DNA of 64,000 bases, from contig NZ_JAWUEL010000003.1 in NCBI RefSeq assembly GCF_034119425.1, positions 1-64,000 of the forward strand, read 5' to 3'. Position 1 is the first letter of the stretch; each line of letters begins with the position of its first letter. Shown piece after piece: positions 7,681-16,548 of the stretch. Position numbers and translations under genes: made by a program. This stretch comes from Actinotignum schaalii_C. Its GTDB lineage: Bacteria > Actinomycetota > Actinomycetes > Actinomycetales > Actinomycetaceae. The notes beneath the pieces were generated by a model that made no database searches, was not told the DNA's origin, and saw only the letters and a list, made by a program, of their open reading frames with translations.

Positions 7681-8532
7681 CTATTCCACATCGAGCGGAA
7701 CTCGGCGGCGCGGAGCCGGGAAGGCGCTGTCCAGGCGCGCCAGCTGCTCGGCGCTCAACTCGATCCGCGCGGCCTCCAAGTTTTCCCGCATATGCGTGCG
7801 CTTGCCGGTGCGAGGAATCGCGATGACCTCACCCTGCGCCAACACCCAGGCGAGCAGCACCTGGAAGGGGCTTATACCTAGTTCGCGGGCGACCTCGGTG
7901 ACGGCCGAATTGGTGACCAGGCCATTGCGCAAGGTTCCTGCCTGGGCGAGTGGGCAGTAGGCGATGAGCGCCGCGCCGCGCCGCTCCAGGAGGCCGCGCA
8001 ATTCCACCTCAATCCCGCGCGAGCCGAGGTGGTAGAGCACTTCGTTGGCCTGGCAATGTGCGCCGCCGGGCACCGCGGCCAGGTCTTGCATATCTTCGAC
8101 ATCGAAATTGGAGACGCCCCAGCTGCGGATTTTCCCGCTGCCGCGCAGGCGTTCGAGCTCCGCCACGGTTTCCGCCAGCGGGGTGCCACCGCGCCAGTGG
8201 TAGAGGTACATATCCACGTAGTCGGTTCCGAGGCGCGCCAGGCTGGCATCCAGCGCAGCCTCCATGCGGTGGCGCGAGGCGTTGGAGGGTAGCACTTTGG
8301 TGATGAGGTAGAGCGATTCGCGCGAGAAGGGCGTGATTGCTTCGCCCACGAGTTCTTCGGAGCGCCCGCTGCCGTACATTTCCGCGGTGTCGATGAGCCG
8401 CGCTCCGCCTTCGATTCCGCAGCGCAGCGCCGCGATTTCTTCCTGCCGGCCGGCAGGGTTATCGCCGAGGAACCAGGTGCCCAGCCCGAGGACCGGCACA
8501 GTATCGCCATTGGCCAAAGTAATGTTTCGCAT
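7681..8532 (-). CDS. Aldo/keto reductase
   Basis: A 283-residue NADPH-dependent reductase of the aldo/keto reductase superfamily (COG0656-like). It shows the barrel landmarks RLIDTAEMYGSGRSEELVG (catalytic Asp and Tyr), LITKVLPSN (Lys), DMYLYHWRGG (His), GVSNFDVEDM and AIPRTGKRTHMRENLEA (the nicotinamide-dinucleotide phosphate-binding end). The start is ATG 8532, preceded by AAAGGAAA; the frame continues upstream without a family counterpart, through repetitive sequence. It is monocistronic. The carbonyl substrate is unknown. An aldehyde reductase supporting the neighbouring lactaldehyde pathway is possible but not shown. Confidence 0.87.
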   Translation of the reverse strand: MRNITLANGDTVPVLGLGTWFLGDNPAGRQEEIAALRCGIEGGARLIDTAEMYGSGRSEELVGEAITPFSRESLYLITKVLPSNASRHRMEAALDASLARLGTDYVDMYLYHWRGGTPLAETVAELERLRGSGKIRSWGVSNFDVEDMQDLAAVPGGAHCQANEVLYHLGSRGIEVELRGLLERRGAALIAYCPLAQAGTLRNGLVTNSAVTEVARELGISPFQVLLAWVLAQGEVIAIPRTGKRTHMRENLEAARIELSAEQLARLDSAFPAPRRRVPLDVE

Positions 8533-9019
8533 GGGGTTTCCTTTTCGTGTTTCGCTTGCTTCCCGCTTGTTTCCTGCTTGTTTCGCGTTTGCTTTGCGTC
8601 TGCTTTCCCGGGCCCGCCGCCGCAGGTCCAGGCCGCGGGTGCTTTCCATTCCAGGGTGCCACGGATGCCGCGCCCACGCCAGGCGGTTCTGCGGGCCCGG
8701 GCCGCCAGATGCCAGATCGGGTTGGGCTGGCTGGACATCAATCCCGCGGTGCAGCGACAAAGTGGTACTGGAGAACATCGGGCCTTACAGAGTGGTACTG
8801 CACGACAGAAAATCGGGGGTTGACTGTAGCTCCAGTACCACTTTGTTTCGTAAGCCAACCCGTGGAGGGCACCCGTGTAGTGCGCATTCTGGACGGTCAA
8901 ACCTACAGGGCGTAAATCCCGGACTGTCGGGGGTCGCCTAGTGCACGTCAGGAACATTAAAGCCGCGAAAAACTGTCAGCCACGTACACTTTGCACATGC
9001 GTCGAGTGAAGGGATAGCC
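8533..9019. other. 487-base intergenic region with tandem repeats and a three-copy palindromic element
   Basis: No gene recognised. From 8545 to 8605 there are about five imperfect 10-11-base units of the type GCTTGTTTCC; on the minus strand this is a purine-rich leader of the reductase gene. From 8757 to 8846 there is a 17-base perfect inverted repeat plus a third copy (separate entry). The remainder, 8847-9000, shows nothing further except the AAGGGA ribosome site of the next gene. Confidence 0.6.
8757..8846. repeat. Three-copy AGTGGTACTG element with perfect 17-bp inverted ends
   Basis: ACAAAGTGGTACTGGAG at 8757-8773 is exactly reverse-complemented at 8830-8846. A third AGTGGTACTG at 8791-8800 is a direct repeat of the first, exactly 30 bases downstream. 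This could be a remnant of insertion-sequence ends or a cooperative operator between the divergent genes at 8532 and 9020. No open frame lies between the arms. Confidence 0.65.
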
Positions 9020-9724
9020 ATGGTTCGTGTATCGCCGGATCCGGATTGGGCGCCGGTGCCTTTCCGCCAGTCATGGAGCGGGCACCTCATCGCTGGCACG
9101 CTGACCGCGATAGGTATTGTGATTACGCTGGCGCTGAGCCGGTTGTTCCTTCCTCATCAGGTGAATTTTTTCGCTCTGCTGCTTATTGTTGCGCTGAGCA
9201 CCGTGGCTGTTGAGTTCCTTTCAACGCACATCGACCGTTGGGATCAACGCCGCTGGCGCCATCCGAGCCCTGGCGGATGGCTTCCTCCGCTGAGCCGGGT
9301 TGTATTCTTCGCAGGGGTCTTTTTTCTTGTCACGCTAGTGCTGACGCTGAACTCCCGGCAGGCACTCATCTGCGGTGGCGCGGCAACCACAGTCGCGATC
9401 ATCGAAGTGATTGGGATACGGGAGTGGAAATCCGGCTTGACCGTAGCGGAGGAGAGAGAAGCCACTCGGGCAGCCAAGAAAGCGCTTGAGGAAATAGCGA
9501 TAGAAGCGCGTATCGAGCGGCGGGAGCAAGCTCGCCGCAAGGAAGCGGAGCGCCGCAAGCGGCTCGATTTGCCGGAGGATACCAGTCCGATTATCACGGT
9601 AAAGCGGGGTGGCTTCGAATTCAGGCCGCACCGCGTGAACTTTATTCCGCCGCGCGCCGAGCCCGACGCCGCGGAGCGGCCTGATAGTCACTCTGATGAG
9701 TGCCCTCAGGAGGGATGGGATTAG
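9020..9724 (+). CDS. Membrane protein with cytoplasmic coiled coil, function unknown
   Basis: I do not recognise this 234-residue protein. Hydrophobic segments lie near residues 23-43, 50-67, 92-110 and 114-131, then a strongly charged helical stretch (about 140-185, rich in Glu, Arg, Ala and Lys) that should form a coiled coil. The C-terminus is Pro/Asp-rich and disordered-looking. AAGGGA precedes the ATG. The last 83 bases overlap the 3' end of the opposite-strand gene, so the two genes are tail-to-tail. A scaffold or envelope-associated role is conceivable but not supported by any motif. Confidence 0.6.
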   Translation: MVRVSPDPDWAPVPFRQSWSGHLIAGTLTAIGIVITLALSRLFLPHQVNFFALLLIVALSTVAVEFLSTHIDRWDQRRWRHPSPGGWLPPLSRVVFFAGVFFLVTLVLTLNSRQALICGGAATTVAIIEVIGIREWKSGLTVAEEREATRAAKKALEEIAIEARIERREQARRKEAERRKRLDLPEDTSPIITVKRGGFEFRPHRVNFIPPRAEPDAAERPDSHSDECPQEGWD

Positions 9725-10733
9725 CGAAGCGATGCGCGGGGCCTTGTTCCGCTGTGCGGGCGGAGCTGGCCGCTGAGCTATGGGAGGCGCGGTGCGCAGG
9801 GTTCGGCACGGATGTGGCGGCCGCAGCGGAGGTATGCGCGGCGCGGCGGCCGCGGATTTCCTGCCAAATATTGCGGCTGCGTGCGGAGCTTTCGGTACCC
9901 GGCTGGGCCGCCCGGCTCCCCCGCCGCCGCGGGCGCTCGGCAGCAGTTGCCGGCGCTGCACTTGTTTCTGCTGGTGACTCGGCTTCTGCGGCGGATTCCG
10001 TCTCGACAGATTCGACCGCTTCGGGTGCCGCCTCGGGCTCGACCCCAACATTTTCGGGTGCTGCCGCTTCAGCAGCTTCACTCGCTTCCGCTACCGACTC
10101 CGGCTGAGCTTCCGCCTCGGGATGATCACCCGCTTCAGCCGCCACATCCAAAACCGGCACCCCAGCGGCTGGCCCGAGCGCGGTGGCGCGTTGGAGGCGG
10201 ACTTCATCCACGGAGAGCAAAATCCCAGCGGCCCGCTCCAGGATGGTTACCTGCCAGACCTGCACCCCGGCTCCGGCCAGGGCCCGCACGGCATCAGTAA
10301 TATCCGGATCGATAGCACAAGCGAAGATGCTCAAGCGCGGGGCCGGTTCCGGGATGGGCGGATTGACGGCGGTGAACTCCTGCCAGGCGGAGGAAAAATC
10401 ATGAGGCCCGCCCGGGAAAAGCCTGGTAATTTCGCGCCGGTCCAAGGTAGCGTGCTGGGCGGAACGGGCGAGGGCCGCGAGGAGCGCTGCGCCGTCGAGA
10501 ACATCAATAATATCGACGCTAATAATGTTCCCGGTGGCATCCAAGGCGACCAAAGAAGCGGTGCCACGCTCCCCTTCCGGGCGGGTCCACGCTACTTGGA
10601 AGGCCGGGAAATCGAGGAACTCCGCAATCTGGGCGCGCAGCGCTTCGGCAACGGAGGCGCGGGTTTCTTCCGGAAGATCAGCGGGAGGCGCCGCGCGATG
10701 AAATTGCCCGCCACGTAATGAGAAAACGCCCAC
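9642..10733 (-). CDS. Conserved-looking unknown protein with acidic Ala/Glu/Pro-rich middle
   Basis: A 363-residue protein of unknown function. Residues 1-190 look globular, with alternating strands and helices (SLVALDATGNIISVDIIDVLDG, FACAIDPDITDAVRALAGAGVQVWQV). This pattern is faintly like a degenerate nuclease fold, but I see no intact catalytic motif. Residues 195-265 are an Ala/Glu/Pro/Val tract with repeated E-A-A-E units. The last 100 residues are Arg/Ala/Ser-rich and basic. The start is GTG 10733 with GGAG nine bases upstream. The Ala/Glu tract suggests a flexible linker between a folded and a basic, possibly nucleic-acid-binding, end. Confidence 0.6.
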   Translation of the reverse strand: MGVFSLRGGQFHRAAPPADLPEETRASVAEALRAQIAEFLDFPAFQVAWTRPEGERGTASLVALDATGNIISVDIIDVLDGAALLAALARSAQHATLDRREITRLFPGGPHDFSSAWQEFTAVNPPIPEPAPRLSIFACAIDPDITDAVRALAGAGVQVWQVTILERAAGILLSVDEVRLQRATALGPAAGVPVLDVAAEAGDHPEAEAQPESVAEASEAAEAAAPENVGVEPEAAPEAVESVETESAAEAESPAETSAAPATAAERPRRRGSRAAQPGTESSARSRNIWQEIRGRRAAHTSAAAATSVPNPAHRASHSSAASSARTAEQGPAHRFANPIPPEGTHQSDYQAAPRRRARRAAE

Positions 10734-10830
10734 GAGATACCATCTCCGATACTGCTTACCGCACCAACCTGCCTATCCAAGCCTATCCTAGGCGAGGTAC
10801 CTGAGAATTGACTGCACCGCGCTTTATTGC

Positions 10831-10844
10831 ACGACGGCGCCCGC
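10831..10844. repeat. ACGACGGCGC repeat copy
   Basis: ACGACGGCGCCCGC lies in the 291-base gap between the unknown gene starting at 10733 and the end of ppdK, about 75 bases before the ppdK terminator hairpin. Confidence 0.5.
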
Positions 10845-10915
10845 GTCTCCGGGTGCTTGCGTTGCCGTGCCCGAACGGCCCCGGTGGCTCGGTACCGCTA
10901 AGCCATCAGATGCTA

Positions 10916-10968
10916 AGCGGCCGGGCAGAAACCAGCTCCGCGAAGAGCTCAGTTCCCGCCCGGCCGCT
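10916..10968. terminator. Probable ppdK terminator
   Basis: AGCGGCCGGGC (10916-10926) pairs with GCCCGGCCGCT (10958-10968) across a 31-base loop that holds a smaller GAGCTC palindrome. It lies about 55 bases past the ppdK stop. No T-run is visible. Confidence 0.5.
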
Positions 10969-11024
10969 GTGCAGTGCTAGCCGTGCTTAGCTAACGTTTG
11001 CGTGTCCGGCTAACGGTTACGCAA

Positions 11025-13760
11025 CTACGCCGTCGCACCGGCTCCGGACTCATGCCCCTTGGCCATGACGGCCGCGCGCCCGGCTTCCAGGCGTGCCACC
11101 GGCACCCGGAACGGGGAGCAGGACACGTAATCCAAACCGACGGAATCGAAGAAGTGCACCGAGGCGGGATCCCCACCGTGCTCACCGCAGATACCCACGG
11201 TGAGATTCGGGTTGCCCTTCCGGCCGCGTTCGGTACCCATGCGCACCAGCTCGCCCACGCCCTCGCGGTCGATGGTCTCGAAGGGCGAGGTGTCAAAGAT
11301 CCCTTCCGCCATATAGGTCGGAATGAATTCGTGTTCGACGTCGTCCCGCGAGAAGCCCCACGTGGTCTGGGTCAGGTCATTGGTGCCGAAGGAGAAGAAT
11401 TCAGAATCTTCGGCGATCTTCTCCGCGATGATCGCCGCGCGCGGCAGCTCGATCATATTGCCGATCGCGATGTCCAGGTCATAGCCGGATTCGCGTTCCA
11501 CCTCGGCGATGATCTTGCGGGCGCGGTCCGCCACCAGGCGGAATTCCTTCTCCGAACCGATCAGCGGGATCATGATTTCCGGATGCGGGTCAAGGCCGCG
11601 CTTGCGGCAGGCCACCGCCGCCTCGGCCACCGCTCGCACCTGCAGATCCACGAAGCCGGGGATCTGGATGGACAGGCGCACCCCGCGCAGGCCCAGCATC
11701 GGGTTATCTTCGTGACGTTCGGTTGCCGCCCGCAACAGGGTGCGGGTGTGCTCGGGCACCTGCTGGCCGCGGGCTTCCATGGTGGCTACCTCAACGGCGA
11801 GCTTCGTCATATCCGGGAGGAATTCGTGCAGCGGCGGGTCGATGAGGCGCACCACCACCGGCAGGCCGTCCATCGCCTCGAAAATCCCCTCGAAGTCACC
11901 GCGTTGCAGCGGCATGAGCGCGCCCAGAGCGGCCTCCTGCAATTCCGGGGTGGCCGCGAGGATCACGTGCTCGATGAGTTCGCGCCGCTCCCCTAAGAAC
12001 ATATGCTCGGTGCGGCACAGTCCCACGCCCTGCGCCCCAAATTCGCGAGCGCGCGCGGCATCTTCCGGATTATCGGCGTTCGCCCGCACGTGCATGCGCG
12101 CGGACTTATCGGCCTGGGTAAGGATGCGATCCACAGAACGCACCAATTCGCAGGTGTCCTTATCATCACCGGCGGCCTCCAGCGCGGCCTCCAAGCCCTG
12201 GGATACGTAGATCATGACCGGGGAGTCTTCCACCGGTACCGCCCCGAAGAATACTTCCCCGGTGGTGCCATCAATGGAAATAACATCCCCGGCGCGCAAC
12301 GTCTGCCCGGTGGACTTGATGAAGACCGTGCCGGCCTTTTCTTCCACAAGCAGATCCTCCGCGCCCACCACGCAGGTGCGGCCCATTCCACGAGCCACCA
12401 CCGCGGCGTGCGAGGTTTTCCCACCGCGCGCGGTCAGCACACCGGCGGCCACCACCATGCCGGGCAGGTCATCCGGGTTGGTTTCGCGGCGCACCAGAAT
12501 CACCTTGGCGCCCTCGGCAGCGCGCTCCTGAGCTTGCTCATTACTGAAGACCACTTCACCCACGGCCGCACCCGGGGAGGCCGCCATGGCCTTGGTGATG
12601 AGGGTGCGCTGCGCATCGCGCTGGAATTGCGGGAAGAGCAACGAGGTGAGCTGTTCGCCGCTAGTACGGGTGATGGCTTCTTCCGCGCTGATAAGACCTT
12701 CGTCCACCAGCTGGGTGGCCACCCGGAAAGCCGCGGCGGCGGTGCGCTTCCCCACGCGGGTTTGCAGCATCCACAGCTTGCCTTCCTGGATGGTGAACTC
12801 GATATCGCACAGGTCCCGGTAGTGGTTTTCCAGGCGCTTCATGATGTCCATGAGCTCGGTATAGGAAGCCGGGTCCAGCTGTTCGAGGTCCTTGAGGGAG
12901 AGGGTATTGCGGATGCCGGCCACCACGTCTTCGCCCTGGGCATTGACTAGGTAATCGCCATACACCCCGGAATGCCCGGTGGAAGGATCGCGGGTGAAAG
13001 CCACCCCGGTGCCGGATTTCTCCCCCATATTGCCAAAGACCATCGTGCAAATATTGACGGCGGTGCCCAGATCATCCGGGATGTGTTCGCGCCGGCGGTA
13101 GATGCGGGCACGTTCGGTGTTCCAGGAGCGGAACACCGCGGTAATCGCGAGGTTCATTTGCCGGCGCGGGTTCTGCGGGAAGGGATACCCGGTGGCGCGC
13201 CGCACGATTCCCTTGAATTGTTCGACCAGCTCTTGCAGGTCCGCCGTCGTCATATCAAGATCGCCGCTGTATCCTTTTGCCTTTTGGAGGGCGTGCAGGG
13301 CGTCGGAGAAAAGATCCCCATCAATATCGAGGACGGTGCGGGCGAACATTTGGATGAGACGCCGGTAGGAATCCCAGGCGAAACGCTCGTTGCCGGATTG
13401 CGCCGCCAGGCCCTTCACGGATTCATCATTGAGGCCAATATTGAGTACGGTTTCCATCATGCCCGGCATGGAGAACTTCGCGCCCGAACGCACGGAGAGC
13501 AGCAGCGGATCTTCCGGATCGCCAAGTTTCTTGCCCATCTGCTCTTCCACGGTTTCCAGGTGGCGCGTCACCTCCGCTTCGAGTTCTTCGGGTTCCTGTC
13601 CGTTACTCAGGTAGTAGCGGCAGGCTTCGGTGGTGATGGTGAAACCGGGTGGGACAGGCAAATCCATGTGGACCATCTCGGCCAGGTTGGCTCCCTTGCC
13701 GCCGAGCAGGTCCTTCATGTCCTTGTTGCCCTCGGTAAATGCGTATACGAACTTGGTCAT
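11025..13760 (-). CDS. ppdK: Pyruvate, phosphate dikinase
   Basis: A 911-residue cytosolic enzyme interconverting pyruvate + ATP + Pi with phosphoenolpyruvate + AMP + PPi, of full family length. Domains in order: an ATP-grasp region (KDLLGGKGANLAEM, GMMETVLNIGLND), the swivelling phosphohistidine domain with GGKTSHAAVVARGMGR (catalytic His near residue 450), and a PEP/pyruvate TIM barrel with GVGLCRTEHMF, GLRGVRLSIQIP, FGTNDLTQTTWGFSRDD and VGICGEHGGDP ending in SCSPFRVPVARLEAGRA. GGAGGA precedes the ATG. fhs lies 105 bases upstream on the same strand. In anaerobic actinobacteria this enzyme can run in either direction; nothing here decides which. Confidence 0.97.
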   Translation of the reverse strand: MTKFVYAFTEGNKDMKDLLGGKGANLAEMVHMDLPVPPGFTITTEACRYYLSNGQEPEELEAEVTRHLETVEEQMGKKLGDPEDPLLLSVRSGAKFSMPGMMETVLNIGLNDESVKGLAAQSGNERFAWDSYRRLIQMFARTVLDIDGDLFSDALHALQKAKGYSGDLDMTTADLQELVEQFKGIVRRATGYPFPQNPRRQMNLAITAVFRSWNTERARIYRRREHIPDDLGTAVNICTMVFGNMGEKSGTGVAFTRDPSTGHSGVYGDYLVNAQGEDVVAGIRNTLSLKDLEQLDPASYTELMDIMKRLENHYRDLCDIEFTIQEGKLWMLQTRVGKRTAAAAFRVATQLVDEGLISAEEAITRTSGEQLTSLLFPQFQRDAQRTLITKAMAASPGAAVGEVVFSNEQAQERAAEGAKVILVRRETNPDDLPGMVVAAGVLTARGGKTSHAAVVARGMGRTCVVGAEDLLVEEKAGTVFIKSTGQTLRAGDVISIDGTTGEVFFGAVPVEDSPVMIYVSQGLEAALEAAGDDKDTCELVRSVDRILTQADKSARMHVRANADNPEDAARAREFGAQGVGLCRTEHMFLGERRELIEHVILAATPELQEAALGALMPLQRGDFEGIFEAMDGLPVVVRLIDPPLHEFLPDMTKLAVEVATMEARGQQVPEHTRTLLRAATERHEDNPMLGLRGVRLSIQIPGFVDLQVRAVAEAAVACRKRGLDPHPEIMIPLIGSEKEFRLVADRARKIIAEVERESGYDLDIAIGNMIELPRAAIIAEKIAEDSEFFSFGTNDLTQTTWGFSRDDVEHEFIPTYMAEGIFDTSPFETIDREGVGELVRMGTERGRKGNPNLTVGICGEHGGDPASVHFFDSVGLDYVSCSPFRVPVARLEAGRAAVMAKGHESGAGATA

Positions 13761-13865
13761 ATCGTCCTCCGTGGGGATTCACACGCGCATAAGTGCGCGG
13801 AGCGGCCCCGTCGCCGCTCACGTGTCCAGGGTAACACTTTGGGGCGGCGTGATCGAGAGGAATTT

Positions 13866-15545
13866 TTAGTGAATACCGCGCACGTTGCCGGCCGCGTCCA
13901 CGTCGATGGCCAGCGCAGACGGTTCTTTGGGCAGGCCCGGCATCAGCATGACGCTCCCGGCCATCACGACGACAAACCGGCCACCGGCGGAGAGACGTAC
14001 CTCGCGTACCGGCACGTCGAAATCGCTGGGGGCGCCCAGGCGTTTCGGGTCGGTAGTAAAGGAGGCCGGAGTTTTCGCGATGCACACGGGATACTTGCCG
14101 TAGCCGCGTTCTTCCAGCTCACGCAATTGCTCGCGAGCTTCTTGCGCGAAGGTCACGCTCGCGCCCCCGTAGACGCGCCGCACCACCGCGGTGATTTTTT
14201 CGGCGAGGCTCGCGCTATCCGGGTACGTGAACGTGGTGCGGGACGGAGTGTCGAGGGCGCCCAGGACCGCCGCAGCCAACTGTGCCGCGCCTTCCCCGCC
14301 ACGCGCGAAATGTTCGGAAACAGCTACCGGCACGCCCAGACCTTCGAATTGCGTGCGCACGTTTGCGATATCGGCTTCGGTATCCGTATCAAAACGGTTA
14401 AGGGCGACGACGACGGACTGCCCCCAGACCGCCCGCAAATTATGAATATGCCGGGCGGCATTGGCGATACCCCCGTGGTAGCGCAGGGCGCGCAAGGTAA
14501 CCACGAAAACGACTGCGTCGGGGCGCAGCCCGGAGGTTCGGCACATAATGTCAATGAACTTTTCGGCGCCCAGATCGGCCCCGAAGCCGGCTTCGGTCAC
14601 CGCGATCTCCCCCATCGCGAGCGCAGCGCGGGTAGCCATCACGGAATTGCAGCCGTGGGCAATATTGGCGAAAGGCCCACCGTGCACGAGCGCCGGGGTG
14701 CCTTCCTGAGTGGCGACCAGGTTCGGGGAAAAAGCATCGGCGAGGAGGGCGAGCATGGCGCCGGTGGCTCCCACATCCTTGGCGGTGACGTGCTTGCCCG
14801 CGCGGGTGCGGGCCACTTCCATGTCGTTGAGGCGTTCGCGCAAGTCTGAGAAGGAGGAAGCCAGGCAGAAAGCTGCCATGACTTCGCTGGCAGGCACAAT
14901 ATCGAAGCCGGTAGCACGAGTGGCGTGCGCGCCGGGATTAGAGTGGGTACCCGCGCCCGGGCCGGCACTATCCAGGCGCCCGCTGGGGCTGAGGAGGATA
15001 GCGCGCAGCGCCCGGTCATTCATATCGATCACGCGGCGCACGCTCACCGTGGCCGGATCAATATCGTGGGTATCGAAATACACCGCGTTATCCGTCATGG
15101 CGGCCAGTAGGTTGTGGGCGGCTGCGATAGCGGCGAAATCCCCGTTGAAATGCAGGTTAATGGAGGCTGCCGGGGTGAGGGTGGCGCGGCCCCCGCCAAT
15201 GGCCCCGCCTTTGAGCCCGAAGACGGGCCCGAGCGAGGGCTCACGCAGGGCCAGCACCGCGCCTTTGCCGAGGTAGCGCAGGCCGTCCGCCAGGCCGATG
15301 GAGGTGGTGGTTTTCCCTTCCCCGGCCGGAGTGGGTGACATGGCGGTCACCAGCACGAGGCGGCCGGGTTGCGCGGCGTTGGTTCCGGGTTCGACGGAGC
15401 CGGTTTCGGGGTGGCCCAGCTGCGCACCGAGGCGTTCTACCCAGCGGTAATCGATCTTCGCCCGATCCCGACCGAAGGGGATGACGGCATCTGCAGGCAC
15501 ACCGGCCGCCAGAGCCATATCAACAAGGGGAAGTTCGATAGACAT
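13866..15545 (-). CDS. fhs: Formate-tetrahydrofolate ligase
   Basis: A 559-residue homotetrameric enzyme making 10-formyl-tetrahydrofolate from formate, ATP and THF. Marks include the P-loop TPAGEGKTTTSIGLADGL (near residue 75), LREPSLGPVFGLKGGAIGGG, NLHFNGDFAAI, DITGRP-type variant sequence around DMNDRALRAILLSPSG, LVHGGPFANIAHGCNSV and the C-terminal VVMAGSVMLMPGLPKEPSA. The length is normal for the family (about 556). The acetyltransferase gene ends 32 bases upstream on the same strand, so co-transcription is possible. It feeds one-carbon units to purine synthesis; no acetogenesis genes are nearby. Confidence 0.97.
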   Translation of the reverse strand: MSIELPLVDMALAAGVPADAVIPFGRDRAKIDYRWVERLGAQLGHPETGSVEPGTNAAQPGRLVLVTAMSPTPAGEGKTTTSIGLADGLRYLGKGAVLALREPSLGPVFGLKGGAIGGGRATLTPAASINLHFNGDFAAIAAAHNLLAAMTDNAVYFDTHDIDPATVSVRRVIDMNDRALRAILLSPSGRLDSAGPGAGTHSNPGAHATRATGFDIVPASEVMAAFCLASSFSDLRERLNDMEVARTRAGKHVTAKDVGATGAMLALLADAFSPNLVATQEGTPALVHGGPFANIAHGCNSVMATRAALAMGEIAVTEAGFGADLGAEKFIDIMCRTSGLRPDAVVFVVTLRALRYHGGIANAARHIHNLRAVWGQSVVVALNRFDTDTEADIANVRTQFEGLGVPVAVSEHFARGGEGAAQLAAAVLGALDTPSRTTFTYPDSASLAEKITAVVRRVYGGASVTFAQEAREQLRELEERGYGKYPVCIAKTPASFTTDPKRLGAPSDFDVPVREVRLSAGGRFVVVMAGSVMLMPGLPKEPSALAIDVDAAGNVRGIH

Positions 15546-15577
15546 ACGCTGTAGTTTATACCGCCGCGGCCGATCAC

Positions 15578-16291
15578 CTAGGCAAGCGGGCCCATGTCAG
15601 CAACGTAAGCGTCGAGAAGCGCTTGGCCGCGGGCGTCGTCGTCGTTATTAAAATATCGGAGCACGCGGGCCGGAACTCCAACCACAATGCAGTTCGCGGG
15701 GACGTCGCGCATGACGACGGCGCCGGCGCCCACAATGGAGTTTTCGCCAATGGTGACACCCGGACCGATGGTGGCCGAGGCGCCGATCCACACATTATCG
15801 CCGATGGTGATGGCGGTGCCGAATTCGAGGTCGGTTTCGGCGCGCAGGCGCGGGGGAACCGGGTGACCGGCGGTGGTGATGGTGACGCGCGGGCCGATGA
15901 GGACGCGGCGGCCCAGGGGGATGGGGGCGACGTCAAGCAAAATTGCGCCGGAGTTGATGAAGACTTCGGGGCCGATGTGGACGTTTGCGCCGTAATCACA
16001 GTGAACGGGCGGGACCACGGTGGCGCTCGGGTCGAAGGAACCGAAGAAACGCGCGGCGATGGCGCGGATCGTTTCGTTATCGGAGGGGTTAGTGGCATTG
16101 AGCTCGTGCTGGACGGTGAGGCCCTCGCGGCGGACTTGGGCGAGGTAGGGATCGTCCGCGATATACATTTTTCCGGCGACCATGCGTTCCCAGGTGGGTG
16201 AGGGTTGGGACGCCGATTGCGGCGCGGCGGGCACGGGCTGTGCTGCGGCGCCGGGCACGGATTCCGGCGCGGGCTGATTCGATTTGGTCAT
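15578..16291 (-). CDS. Maltose/galactoside O-acetyltransferase-like hexapeptide enzyme
   Basis: A 237-residue acetyl-CoA-dependent O-acetyltransferase of the left-handed beta-helix (hexapeptide) family. After a Pro/Ala/Gln-rich tail of about 35 residues comes WERMVAGKMYIADDPYLAQ (the Mac domain of maltose acetyltransferases). Next are CDYGANVHIGPEVFINSGAILLD, TAGHPV (catalytic His), IGDNVWIGASATIGPGVTIGENSIVGAGAVV and GVPARVLR. I chose ATG 16291 because CAGAAT lies six bases upstream, with the same GAACCC spacer as the ArsR gene at 24207; ATG 16321 in frame is the alternative. Neither has a ribosome site. A second family member lies at 48873. The acceptor is unknown. Confidence 0.85.
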   Translation of the reverse strand: MTKSNQPAPESVPGAAAQPVPAAPQSASQPSPTWERMVAGKMYIADDPYLAQVRREGLTVQHELNATNPSDNETIRAIAARFFGSFDPSATVVPPVHCDYGANVHIGPEVFINSGAILLDVAPIPLGRRVLIGPRVTITTAGHPVPPRLRAETDLEFGTAITIGDNVWIGASATIGPGVTIGENSIVGAGAVVMRDVPANCIVVGVPARVLRYFNNDDDARGQALLDAYVADMGPLA

Positions 16292-16325
16292 GGGTTCATT
16301 CTGGCACATCTGAGCTACCATCTAA

Positions 16326-16343
16326 GGTGAACTTCTGTTCACC
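16326..16343. promoter_or_regulatory. Operator-like palindrome GGTGAAC-ttct-GTTCACC
   Basis: A perfect 7-base inverted repeat around four bases, just upstream of the inferred promoter of the acetyltransferase gene. It lies about 200 bases upstream of the divergent gene at 16549. TetR- or XRE-size; no regulator gene is adjacent. Confidence 0.45.
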
Positions 16344-16548
16344 CTTCGGAAGGGATGCGGTGGTGCGTTTCCCAGGCTTTCTACCCCGGCGGTGGCCGGC
16401 TGGACATCGTGGCCCAGCTAGCATGCTGCCGCTTCGCCCCGTGACGGGCTCCCAACTGCGCGGCCGGGCGTCCGCCACCGCAACCGTATTGATAAGACCT
16501 CACCAGCAGCGGGCCGTTCAGCCGGCCCCACATCAGAAAGGATGAATT

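Noticed and set aside
8757..8846. A complete insertion sequence
   Set aside because: Only 56 bases lie between the arms and no transposase fragment could be recognised nearby.
12972..14849. A 625-codon plus-strand frame crossing ppdK and fhs
   Set aside because: It runs through two confidently assigned opposite-strand genes and the gap between them; composition is His/Gly/Arg-rich as in antisense shadows.
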